47,543 nt of DNA, taken from contig JABGPJ010000102.1 in the NCBI GenBank assembly GCA_018645005.1, forward strand, positions 1 to 47,543, written 5' to 3'. Source of the stretch: Deltaproteobacteria bacterium (GTDB taxonomy: Bacteria; SAR324; XYD2-FULL-50-16). Positions 24,289 to 33,622 of the stretch are shown here, one piece after another. The notes beneath the pieces are model-generated. The model was not told where the DNA came from. It saw nothing but the letters and a program-made list of their open reading frames with translations, and searched no databases. A program made the position numbers and the translations under genes. Every line of letters begins with the position of its first letter. Positions within the stretch are counted from its first letter, which is position 1.

Positions 24289-26217
24289 ATGGGTAAAAAA
24301 AAGGTTATCTTAACTATTCTCGGGTTACTGGTTTTTGCAATCGTCGTTCCCATCGTCTTAAATCTTTGGACTGAAAAGCCACAGACACATATTATCACTC
24401 TGGAAGCGAAAAAATACGGCTATTCACCCTCGCGCATCAAGGTGAATAAGGGTGATACCATCATCTTCAAGCCGACTTCCCTTGATGTGACCCACGGCTT
24501 TCTGTTGGATGGATACGATCTGGAATTTACCATCAAGCAGGAAGGTATCACTTTCCTCAAATATTCCTGGGAAGAGGATGACGGCAGTGTTAAAATCGAT
24601 TGGGATAAGGTCGACGAGATTGAGCTACTGGCAGACAGAGCGGGGAAGTTCACATTTCGTTGTATCCACATCTGTGGTAACCTGCATCCTTTTATGACAG
24701 GGGAACTGATTGTACTCCCGAATCATCAATACTTTTTGGCAGTTTCACTGTCACTGTGGGTACTGATCAGCCTCCTGCTCTGGTTTAGATATGTACCGCA
24801 GAAAACGCTGAAAAATCGACCCAGAATAGATCTGCTCAAAGTTTTTCCCTGGTTGGATCGATTAGTTAAAATGCGCGGCTTCCACTTCTTTGTTCTGCTT
24901 CCCAATGTCATCATATTCTACCTGTTTATTATCAGCAGTCTCTGGGGCAGCCCGGTTGGGAATCGGAATATCGCCATTATCTTTGTCTGGATATTATGGT
25001 GGTTTGCTTTAAAAGCGTTTTTTGTTCCCCTGGGCGCAAGATTGTGGTGTATGATCTGCCCGTTGCCGGCCCCCGCAGAATGGCTCAGCCGTCGGACTTT
25101 GATCGGGGTCCGTTTCCTGGAAAAGCCTTTCAAACGCCTCCATCATAAGTATCTCGGTCTCCAATGGGACTGGCCGAAAAAAATGCAAAACATGTGGTTG
25201 CAGAATATCATTTTCATGATCATGATATCGTTCGGCATCATTCTGATCACGCGACCGGTGGCAACTGCATCTTTATTCCTGTTAATTCTGGGTGCCACCT
25301 TGATCCTGGCCTTGTTCTTTCGTAGACGGGTTTTTTGTCAATTCCTCTGTCCGGTGGGCGGATTCCTGGGAAATTATTCCATGGCATCCGTAACTGAAAT
25401 CCGGGCAGTGGACTACGAGGTGTGCCGTAAGCACAAGGAAAAGTCCTGTCTGGTCGGTAGCGCCGATGGCTGGGGTTGTACCTGGAACCAGTATATTGGA
25501 ACGATGGAGCGTAACAATTATTGCGGCTTCTGTATGGAATGTCTGAAAAGCTGTCCCAAAGACAATATTGGCATTTTTGTGCAACCTTTTGGATCCGACA
25601 AAAAGATGAAAGGATATGATGAAATGTTCAACATCATCATCATGCTGGTGGTGGCTATTGCTTTCAGTGTGACAATGCTGGGACCTTGGAGTTTTATTAA
25701 GGATGCGGCGAACGTGACAGAAAGTGGGCAAGTCCTCAATTTTATCGTTTATGTGGCCGTCCTGTGGACCGCGGCCCTGGTCATCGTCCCCTGGATATTT
25801 ATCAAATTCTCCGGTTTGTCCAACCGAATCAGCGGTGACCAGGTTGAAACCCGGGAGATAGCCCTGCAATCTTCATATGCACTGATTCCCGTCGGAATCT
25901 TTGCCTGGATCGCCTTCAGTTTACCCTCGGTGCTGGTCAACTACAATTATATTCTGAGTGTTTTATCTGATCCACTAGGCCTGGGGTGGGATATTTTTGG
26001 GACTGCCAATATGGCTTTTCAACCATTTTATCCACAATGGATACCCGCCATTCAGGGGGGGTTGCTACTGACAGGTTTGTATTTCGGAATAGATCGCGGA
26101 TTCAAAGCCCTGGAACCTGTCATTTCAGATCGGGTCGCCAGGGCCAAAGCGATGATACCGCCAGCAGTTTTTGCCTGGGTCGCTGTGAATGTCTTGTTGA
26201 AGCTATATATGAGTTGA
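24289..26217 (+). CDS. CuA cupredoxin fused to NapH/NosR-type polyferredoxin
   Basis: 642 residues, an unusual fusion. N-terminal TM (7-27), then a periplasmic cupredoxin with a full CuA site: His69 and Cys125-x3-Cys129-x3-His133-x2-Met136 (CIHICGNLHPFM). A NapH/NosR/CcoG-type membrane part follows, with Cys-x2-Cys-Pro (254, 257), Cys-x3-Cys-Pro (350, 354), Cys379, 387 and 397, and a 4Fe-4S motif C-x2-C-x2-C-x3-C-P (412, 415, 418, 422). About six more TMs, several C-terminal. It could link quinol or cytoplasmic Fe-S electrons to periplasmic copper carriers within one chain. Last gene of the site-D series. Confidence 0.85.
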   Translation: MGKKKVILTILGLLVFAIVVPIVLNLWTEKPQTHIITLEAKKYGYSPSRIKVNKGDTIIFKPTSLDVTHGFLLDGYDLEFTIKQEGITFLKYSWEEDDGSVKIDWDKVDEIELLADRAGKFTFRCIHICGNLHPFMTGELIVLPNHQYFLAVSLSLWVLISLLLWFRYVPQKTLKNRPRIDLLKVFPWLDRLVKMRGFHFFVLLPNVIIFYLFIISSLWGSPVGNRNIAIIFVWILWWFALKAFFVPLGARLWCMICPLPAPAEWLSRRTLIGVRFLEKPFKRLHHKYLGLQWDWPKKMQNMWLQNIIFMIMISFGIILITRPVATASLFLLILGATLILALFFRRRVFCQFLCPVGGFLGNYSMASVTEIRAVDYEVCRKHKEKSCLVGSADGWGCTWNQYIGTMERNNYCGFCMECLKSCPKDNIGIFVQPFGSDKKMKGYDEMFNIIIMLVVAIAFSVTMLGPWSFIKDAANVTESGQVLNFIVYVAVLWTAALVIVPWIFIKFSGLSNRISGDQVETREIALQSSYALIPVGIFAWIAFSLPSVLVNYNYILSVLSDPLGLGWDIFGTANMAFQPFYPQWIPAIQGGLLLTGLYFGIDRGFKALEPVISDRVARAKAMIPPAVFAWVAVNVLLKLYMS

Positions 26218-26249
26218 TCTGTCCTATCCTCCTGAAGATTTCCCTTGGG

Positions 26250-26828
26250 TTACTCCGCCAGAAGCAACCGTACCAGCTCCTGTGACTCCTCGCCCATCCA
26301 CAACCGCTGCCCCACTGCCACACCACGTGCCCGACCTTTGTTATCGATAATAAATGTCATCGGCACACCCCTGATTTGATAAATCTGGGCCGTCTCAGAG
26401 GTCGTATCATGAAGGTTGGGAAAGGTTATCTTCAACTGTCTGACATAGTCGACCACTTTCTTTGTATTCGCTCGGTCAACAGAAACGCCAAGGACCAAAA
26501 AACCGTTGTGCTTGAATTTATCGTGCAGGGCTTGCAAAGCTGGCCGCTCTGCTCTGCATTTCGGTCACCAGGTAGTCCAGAAATTTAGAAGAACAACCTT
26601 TCCTCTAAAATCACTGAGCTTGACGATTTTCCCTTCCGTTGATTTCAATGAGAAGTCAGGCGCTTCAATCGGCGTTACAAATTGGTTTATGCTCAGCGCT
26701 TTAAAAAGCTCTTTTTCATCTGCAACAGCAGTTGCAGATGAAAATAAAATTAATCCGCTCAGAAGTGCCAGACAAATGGTCTTGACATGATTTAAGATAT
26801 CGTTCTGATTGATATTTCGGTTCCTCAA
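26250..26828 (-). CDS. TlpA/ResA-like thioredoxin with predicted selenocysteine
   Basis: 192 residues if UGA 26567-26565 is read as Sec88. Start TTG, fixed by the perfect AGGAGGT five nt upstream. N-terminal membrane anchor or signal (residues 16-35), then [29 protein letters not shown], and the active site W-T-T-W-U-P-K-C (Cys91), where relatives have W-C-x-x-C. After the UGA the frame continues with the standard TlpA body: [30 protein letters not shown] with the cis-Pro loop GVPMT. A SECIS-like hairpin follows. Without UGA readthrough only the useless N-terminal third is made. Shared box E precedes it. A likely DsbD client for copper-site or cytochrome maturation. Confidence 0.88.
26534..26552 (-). 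promoter_or_regulatory. SECIS-like hairpin of the TlpA gene
   Basis: Minus strand GCAGAGC-GGCCA-GCTTTGC: seven pairs (one G-U) and a five-base loop starting with GG, 19 nt after the UGA. An outer TGCAG/CTGCA pairing extends it. Fits the bacterial SECIS rule. Confidence 0.7.
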
Positions 26829-26926
26829 ACTAACCTCCTATGTGGTCACTCAAAGACAGAATTAATAGCTGGTTTCAAGATGAAATAAAACGGGTCACTG
26901 CGCATATTAATCCATCCCTTAAGAGT

Positions 26927-26957
26927 AATACACCGCTCGATGACAAATTATTTCTAA
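26927..26957 (-). promoter_or_regulatory. shared promoter box, site E
   Basis: Minus strand GAAATA-ATTTGTCATCGAGC-GGTGTA then TTAC, about 100 bp before the TlpA(Sec) start. Spacing is 14 instead of 13, and the TTTCA half of the dyad is missing. Confidence 0.65.
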
Positions 26958-27132
26958 ATAAATTGTGACACTCTTGCAACTGATAAGTTCAGCCGTCCAG
27001 ACGCTGTTTCAAAAAGGTGTGTTAAGAGCCCCATGGGTGTGGATGGTCTAAGGAAATGGAAGCAAACGGGCCTGGTGGAAGGAAAAGCCAGTTTGGCTGC
27101 ACGTGGTCTTCAACAGCCAAACTTTCGATTTA

Positions 27133-27321
27133 TCAGGTTGGCAAGACTTGGTTAACTGAGCTGATAACAGGCGGACCGCCTGTTGTTTTAGATCTTCAGG
27201 GCAGTTTTCGTCTTCTATCGGGGCAATCTTCAAAAACGCTGCAACCAGATAATCCAAACAGAAGAGCAGCCATGAGCAACAACCTGAATCCACGTTTCTT
27301 AAAAGCCATCATTCTGATCAT
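27133..27321 (-). CDS. small lipoprotein, possible selenoprotein
   Basis: From ATG 27321: basic N-terminus, hydrophobic stretch and a clear lipobox GLSGC (Cys27), then SVFEDCPDRRRKLP and UGA at 27198-27196 after 41 codons. If UGA is a stop, the product is a 41-residue lipoprotein. If it is Sec, the frame runs 20 more residues (RSKTTGGPPVISSV...) to a TGA-TAA double stop. A hairpin with a GG loop follows the UGA at 18 nt, just as in the two firm cases. Against it: no ribosome site, no known family, and an overlapping frame is open over the same DNA. The remainder of 26829-27520 shows nothing else. Confidence 0.35.
27166..27184 (-). promoter_or_regulatory. SECIS-like hairpin or plain palindrome
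   Basis: AACAGGC-GGTCC-GCCTGTT: a perfect 7-bp stem closing a five-base GG loop, 18 nt after UGA 27198-27196. It can also be read as a near-perfect DNA palindrome with no T-tract strong enough for a terminator. Confidence 0.4.
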
Positions 27322-27520
27322 ATATTAAAGTTAATTGGGATAAGGCTCTGAACAAAGATCGTTCAACTGTATAAGAGCAATCGCCCTTGATCAGAAAATG
27401 CATAAAAAAGACCATCACAATCGGATGGGATCCTCTGTCGACCTGCTAAGGCCATAGTCAACTGAATACGTTGCCAAAAAATAGTTATTAATTTATCGAC
27501 CGTGACCCAGCCGCATTTCA

Positions 27521-30314
27521 TCAAGGGGTCTTTATGGGAAAACGGATAGTGAATTGAGATCCTTTACCAGGAGTAGAATCGACACTGATCATCCCTCCCA
27601 GGTTTTCAGTGACGATGAAGTAAGATACAGATAATCCCAGACCTGTGCCAAGGTTTCCTTTTTTCGTAGTGAAAAACGGTTCAAATATCCGTCTTTTTAA
27701 ATCGTCATCCATGCCTGGCCCGTTGTCCGCTATTTCAATATAGACCGAATGTTGATCCGACTTTATATGAAGATCAAACTGAGGTTTTCTGACATCTGCC
27801 GTTTCCAGCATGGCATGGGCTCCATTCTTCAGAATATTGAGAAATACCTGCTGAATTTGACCTGCCTCACAGAGAAATTCAGGGGTAGGCTCGTGGTAAT
27901 GTCGTTGAATCAATATCTTTTTAAAATCGAAGTGTTTTTTCAGGTCATAATCATTGGTAGCGAGATCAATGGTCTTATCCATCAAATCCGCAATATTATG
28001 AACACTGACGTCATAGTCACTTTTTTTTGCTGAACGATAGCATGTTGCTCACGATTTTAGCCGCCCGAAATCCGGACTCCTTAATGGCAGCGATCATGGC
28101 ATAGATTTTTCGTTTTTCTAATTGGAAATGGATCTTTTCCACAGTGATGCCCGATTCGTTCACAATATCCCTCAATGTGGATGAGTCTACCTTAAGTCTT
28201 TGTTCCAGAATCTGAACACTTTGGATAATAGCCGCCAGGGGATTATTGATTTCATGTGCCATGCCGGCTGCAAGTCCACCCACAGACATCATTTTCTCTG
28301 TTTGAATCAGCACTTCAGAAAGTTTTACCCTTTCTGTGACGTCATCAATCCGGATCACCGCGCCACCTTTCACGCCGGTGATCAGGGGATATACTGAAAT
28401 ATCCAAATATTTCAACTCGTCGCTGTTCAAGAGTTTTATATTTTCTGACCTGTAAGAGTTTTTTCCGGATATGGCTGCCTCAATGGCATTTATATCAACC
28501 GGGATTGTTGAAATCATGTCTCTCCAGTGCATACCCGGATCGTTGCTGGGTAATACACCAATCATGGATTCGGCTTCGACATTATACCGGGAAACGTAAC
28601 CATTTGCATCAACACCAATAATGGCCGAAGGCATTGAATCGATAATACTCTGCAGGTATATTCGAAGATCCTGGATCTCTTTTTCTCTGGTCTTTGCTTC
28701 TGTAATATCAATAAAGCTTTCCAGATAGTGCTCCTTTCCGTTGAAATTGATTTTAGCAAAGGATTTAATAATCGGGATCTCCTCCCCTGCTGCATTGGTC
28801 ACATATAGGTCGGAATAACTGCCTTTTAATCCTGGCAATCCAGCGGGACATTGATCAACATGATGAGGGCAGATAAATTGGTTGCATCTTTGGCCAATAA
28901 TCTCCTTCTCGGACAGATTGATCATCTTTGCTGCATGTGGATTAAGATTAACAATCTTAAAATCTTCCGGATCAATTATCACAATACCGATTTTGACAGA
29001 TTTCAGTATGACCTGCAGCTGTTCCTCGCTCTCTTTAAGCGCTTCACTCGCTTTGTTTTTTTCAGTGATCATTCTATTGGCTGACTCAGCCAGCATAGAA
29101 AACTCAGGAAAATTAAGCTGCTTAATGTCAATCGGAATAAACTTTGTGGATGATGTTTTAAAAAAATCCGTCAACGACTGAATATTACGACGTATCCGCC
29201 TGGAGAAAAATCTAACGATTAGTGATATGATGATCAGACATGATATTAAAATACCAACAAAGCTAAATATTTTATTCCGAATCTGCCTTTCCAGGATTCT
29301 CCTTTTTTCAGCTATGACTTCATCGATTTCATCAACATAAACGCCTGCACCGATATACCATTTCCATTTGTAAAACCCTTCAGCATAACTGAGTTTCGGC
29401 GCATGTTTTTCCCCATCCAGTTTTGGCATGACATAGGTCACATATCCCCCACCCTCTTTTGCTACCCTTATCAGCTCCTGCACTATTTTCAGGCCATTGA
29501 CATCGGTGACATTGATCATGTTTCTTCCTGAGGCCGGGCCTGAAAGAGAAACCCCATCCCACTGCCCGGCGAAAATGTAACCACCTCTGCCATATATGAC
29601 CCTTTTGAGTAATTTCAGGACATCCTTTTTAACGGTCGCTTCAAAATCATCCAGATATTCACCTGTGCCAATATACCAATTATAGGGTTCAAAGTGCTTT
29701 ACAAAAACCATTTTGGGGTAGGCCTCCCCCACTTTTTTTCGCTTAGTCATCGTATAGGTTAGATACCCTTCCTTCTTTTCAGTCACGATTCGGAAGATCT
29801 CTCTGAAGACGTATTTTCCTTCGGTGTCTCTGAAATCAAAATAATTTTTTCCTTCCTCTCCCGATCGATCGGGAAACATCACAACAGTTCCATCAGACCG
29901 GCCTGCAAAATAATAACCGCGTCCCTCATTAAAGCGAATATCTTTTAGCGCATCACGGATCATATTGATAATCTCTGCATCCGGTTTATGCCCCTGATTG
30001 GCTTTCCAAATACTGTAGGCGATGCTGTGCGCTTCATATACCCTGTTCTTTAACGACGCTTTCAAACGGGCGTCGTTCTGATCTTTATGAAATCGGATAT
30101 ATCTGATGGCGCGTTCCACTTCTGTCTTCATCAACAGCTTTTGAGAAGTGATATATTCATATTTCAGTGTTTTTACCTCGTCAAGAAAACGATCTCTTTC
30201 CTGAGATATCCAGAGATAACCGATCAGGAGCAGCAAAAAAACACTGATACCAACCGTATTAATCAACAGAATACTACCGATTGTCAGCCTGCCTGTGAAA
30301 AATTTTCTAAGCAT
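27521..30314 (-). CDS. Cache/PAS sensor histidine kinase, frameshifted at an A8 run
   Basis: Inner-membrane sensor kinase. TM1 (11-37), two Cache-type sensory repeats outside (GRGYYFAGRSDGT...WYIGTGEYLDD; GRGGYIFAGQWDG...WYIGAGVYVDE), TM2 (350-372), two PAS domains (430-540, 545-665), HisKA with His687 (GMAHEINNP), and an ATPase with NILKNGAHAM, DNGPGMDD and GTGLGLSVSYF. After SNMLSFSKKK (residue 765) the frame stops. One A fewer in AAAAAAAA (28021-28028) restores S-D-Y-D-V...IADLMDKTIDL and the complete ATPase. So a single-base insertion, a slippage site or an assembly error splits the gene. No response regulator is adjacent. Confidence 0.8.
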
Positions 30315-30515
30315 AATAGATAGGCAAATTTTTTTCCTGGTTAACCAAATTTAGTTGAAGTCGGTAATCAGCAAAGTCAGTGATAATTCTAGCATAGATC
30401 ACCTAATAAGTGAAATGTAAGCCTTTTTTGATGGGACTGCATTTATCAACCAATCGCAGGTTTTTATTTAGATCGCAACAGGCGTTAAGAGGCCAGAACC
30501 CTCTAAGGGATCGTT

Positions 30516-33227
30516 TTACAGTTGTGATGGCATTGGCAAGGTGATGGTAAAGCACGTTCCCTGATCGATCCGGCTGTTGATATCGATTCTTCCATCCAGG
30601 TCAGCAACTTCGCTTGCAACTGCATCCATTCCAACACCTCGACCAGACAGATCCGAAACGGTTTCATTCGTGGAAAAGCCTGGTTTGAAGATTAATTGTG
30701 CGGCCTCTTGCTCAGATATCGTTTCAGCCTGTTCCGAGGTGATCAGACCCTTTTCCACAGCCTTGGATTTGACCATAGAATCATTGATGCCACCCCCATC
30801 ATCGGAAATCGCAATGATAAAATCGTTGCCTTCGACGTGGACCTCAATTACCAACTCACCTGTTTCCGGTTTACCTTGCATCATTCGCATATCAGCGGTT
30901 TCAATTCCGTGATCAACCGCATTACGAATGAGATGAATCAGGGACGCAAAAAAGGGTTTAAACGGAGCGTGAATAATTTCGGTTTTTTCACCTTTCAATT
31001 TTACTTTGAGCGGCTTATTTAATTGCTTACCAAGCTCCGTCGCATCTTCCGCAAACTTTTTCATAATATTGCGGACAGGCTGTTTACGAAGATCAAGCAC
31101 AGCTTCTCTTATGGTTGGATCCACCGTTGGTGAATGGGACAACGCCGCTTCGAGAGCCTGAATTTTCTTTTCTGCGATGCGAAAGAAGTCTTGATTGCCG
31201 GTACTCAGCAGCTCTTTAGGCAACACGTGTTCAAGTCCCTGCAGTGTTTTTTGCAGAAGGATCTCCAGCTCTTCTGTCTCCGCCTTAATCACCCCCACCA
31301 GTTCGACACTTAACTGCTCCTTCCCACTCCGTACCGGCTCCATTTGTGATTCAATGAAATGAGCTTTTTCTGCGCCCTCTTTAAACATGTAACTTGCCAA
31401 TCCCCCTTTTACGGTATGGTATTGGCGAAATAGAATATCGGGTTGAATGTCAGATAAAGGCATAGCAAGATTTCGCCTGGCTTCGGTAATACAGCGCTTA
31501 ATTGCGTTCAGGAAGTCGAGAAAACCATGCCGGTCAACGGCGATTTTCACGATCATCTGGTTTCGTTCTTCGTCTTCCTTTAACTTATGTTCGAGACCCC
31601 GCTGAGTGGTAATATCCGTCAGCACAATCATAATTCGACCGGTCAAGCGATTTTGTGCCGGAATCCAGTGATAATCTATTTGATAAACATTGCCATCATT
31701 TGCCATCTCCGAGGGCAACAACTCTTCAAACAAATGCAGATTGCCATTCTGTTCGAAAATTAGGTCCATTATTTCCTGTCGTTCCTTTAAATTTTCCGGA
31801 AACAACATCTTCAATGCATGTTCATTTTTGATGGGTTTACCAAAGAACTCCTGGACTGCTCGGGAGGTATACCGTTGAATGGTGTAGTCGGACGTAAACG
31901 AAAAGAAACCCTGTCCTGTGTTGTCCAACAAATCCTTGATAGCAGCTGTGCGATCTTTGACCTGCTCCTCCAGATTGGCGGACAACTCTTCAACCGTAAA
32001 AAATGCTTTGGAAAACCGCATTGAGAGGACAAAAGACTGGGAGAATATCATGACAAAGAGTCCGGCCCCTACTAAATCGGCTGTATGGATAATCTCATGG
32101 TTATAGAGTACGTCGTTCACCATGGACGCAATCAGGACGACACAACCCCCGAGAACTACGATCGCTCCCTCTCGCTTGCGGAAACTGGCTCTGATCATCA
32201 CGTACAGGTAGTAAAGGCAACTCAGCCCCATGATTGCCTGAAAATAGACCAGGGAGGCAGTAAAAATACGTGCGGGAACCACTGTGGTAAACAGGACAAA
32301 ACCCGCGGCAAGCAGCACGATCAGGTTTAGAATCTTCCGAGAAAACTCCTGGGGGTACAGAGAATGGATAAAGGCACTAAAAAACAGCAAACCGAAATAG
32401 AGAACCATATAATCCAGTTTTGCCAATAGCTCCCAGGACAGATCGGGAAACATAACCGAAAGAATAGTAGATCCATGGATGCTCAATCGGAAAGAGATCA
32501 ACAAACAGAACAATCCGAAGAACATGGGCGACCCCTCTTTGCGGCGCAACGCAAACAGTCCAAAATGATAGATGCTCATGATGAAGATAGCACCCAGCAG
32601 GAACAGGTCAAACGCGGTTCGCAACTGGCCGATACCACCAATTGTCTGGTTGGTACCCAGCTTCAGGGTTTGCCAGATTCCGCCATTATTATGGGAAAAA
32701 TTGGAAACCTGCAGTACCAGTTCCAACTCACTTTCGCCGGAAACAAAACCGGGTGTTTTCGGCAGGTATTGAGGAATCGAATCCTGAGGCGATCGCCCAA
32801 CCACCCCATTTTGAGAAATAATCCGGCCATTGCACCACAAGGTATAGGCCGTGTGCATCAAGGGAATATCCAGCGACAGAAGTTGACCCGGTTCCAGGTT
32901 CTTTAGACGTAGTCGAAAAGTGGCCACTCCGATCCCTCCTAGTGGTTTACCATCAACTTCAAACTTGTCCCAATACCCCGGCACCGAAATATACGCCGGA
33001 TTAAGATCACCCAGACCCTGCCTGAAATCGTCAGGAGACAGCAGATGATCCCAATAAAATTCCCACTCCCCATCCAGATTGACGGTCCCGTCCACCTTCA
33101 AATCCCAGGCTTGCAAATCCATCACCCCTTTTTTCGCTGCCGGTTTGGTTTTGGCAACAGCCCCTTGACTGGCCAATCCCATTAACAAAAACACGGTCAG
33201 CAAAAAAAAATGATATTTATTTCTCAT
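30516..33227 (-). CDS. 7TMR-DISM sensor with Hpt and CheA-like ATPase
   Basis: 903 residues. Signal peptide; an extracellular jelly-roll sensor (35-195, WDLKVDGTVNLDGEWEFYWD type) and seven TMs (205-405) form the 7TMR-DISM module. Then a short coiled coil, a PAS-like domain (430-540), an Hpt domain with phosphorylatable His604 (RQYHTVKGGLASY), and a CheA-like ATPase (LIRNAVDHGIE, ISDDGGGI, GRGVGMDAV). It lacks the CheW-like C-terminus of true CheA. Likely an unorthodox histidine kinase that senses carbohydrate-like or lipid ligands; no partner regulator in the window. An R1 repeat lies just upstream (33256). Confidence 0.85.
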   Translation of the reverse strand: MRNKYHFFLLTVFLLMGLASQGAVAKTKPAAKKGVMDLQAWDLKVDGTVNLDGEWEFYWDHLLSPDDFRQGLGDLNPAYISVPGYWDKFEVDGKPLGGIGVATFRLRLKNLEPGQLLSLDIPLMHTAYTLWCNGRIISQNGVVGRSPQDSIPQYLPKTPGFVSGESELELVLQVSNFSHNNGGIWQTLKLGTNQTIGGIGQLRTAFDLFLLGAIFIMSIYHFGLFALRRKEGSPMFFGLFCLLISFRLSIHGSTILSVMFPDLSWELLAKLDYMVLYFGLLFFSAFIHSLYPQEFSRKILNLIVLLAAGFVLFTTVVPARIFTASLVYFQAIMGLSCLYYLYVMIRASFRKREGAIVVLGGCVVLIASMVNDVLYNHEIIHTADLVGAGLFVMIFSQSFVLSMRFSKAFFTVEELSANLEEQVKDRTAAIKDLLDNTGQGFFSFTSDYTIQRYTSRAVQEFFGKPIKNEHALKMLFPENLKERQEIMDLIFEQNGNLHLFEELLPSEMANDGNVYQIDYHWIPAQNRLTGRIMIVLTDITTQRGLEHKLKEDEERNQMIVKIAVDRHGFLDFLNAIKRCITEARRNLAMPLSDIQPDILFRQYHTVKGGLASYMFKEGAEKAHFIESQMEPVRSGKEQLSVELVGVIKAETEELEILLQKTLQGLEHVLPKELLSTGNQDFFRIAEKKIQALEAALSHSPTVDPTIREAVLDLRKQPVRNIMKKFAEDATELGKQLNKPLKVKLKGEKTEIIHAPFKPFFASLIHLIRNAVDHGIETADMRMMQGKPETGELVIEVHVEGNDFIIAISDDGGGINDSMVKSKAVEKGLITSEQAETISEQEAAQLIFKPGFSTNETVSDLSGRGVGMDAVASEVADLDGRIDINSRIDQGTCFTITLPMPSQL

Positions 33228-33255
33228 TGGTTTGCTCTTTGTAATTCAATAAGTA

Positions 33256-33356
33256 AGGGTCGGCTCATAAATTAGTTCACAGTCTGTTTGCAAAATGTCC
33301 AGTGCTTTGGGGACTTTTGCAAACAGATTATGTGAAGTTATATATGAACGATCCCT
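33256..33356 (+). repeat. R1 palindromic element, simple copy
   Basis: Cleanest 101-bp R1: AGGGTCGGCTCATAAATTAG, arms TTCACAGTCTGTTTGCAAAATGTCC and GGACTTTTGCAAACAGATTATGTGAA, end GAACGATCCCT. Flanked by TA on both sides (TA-AGGG, CCCTA-A). The 33357-33622 stretch after it shows no gene or obvious site. Confidence 0.85.
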
Positions 33357-33622
33357 AAGATAATAATTTAACGGACTTGTTGCGCCTGTCCCAATTCTTC
33401 TTCAATCTCTCTCGATTCTAATTGAAATCCCCTTCTAATATCAATAACGAATATCACATATCTTCAAAGATTCGCCACCCCAATGATCAATTCAGGCAGA
33501 TCAGGAACCGTTGTCCTCTCTTGCATGAACATTATCTCAGTCACATATTGGATTTGATGACCATAAGATTCTTTTCCCGGTCGAAAAGTGAGAAATCTAC
33601 CTTTTTGTGTATCTTGCATAAT

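Noticed and set aside
27056-27328. 90-codon plus-strand ORF and an 81-codon minus-strand ORF over the same DNA
   Set aside because: Neither has a start signal or recognisable motif; the lipobox frame is the only one with a protein-like feature.
28021-28033. Programmed -1 frameshift (A-AAA-AAG heptamer) in the histidine kinase
   Set aside because: The heptamer is present, but the ATPase is in the +1 frame relative to the first part, so -1 slippage would not produce it.
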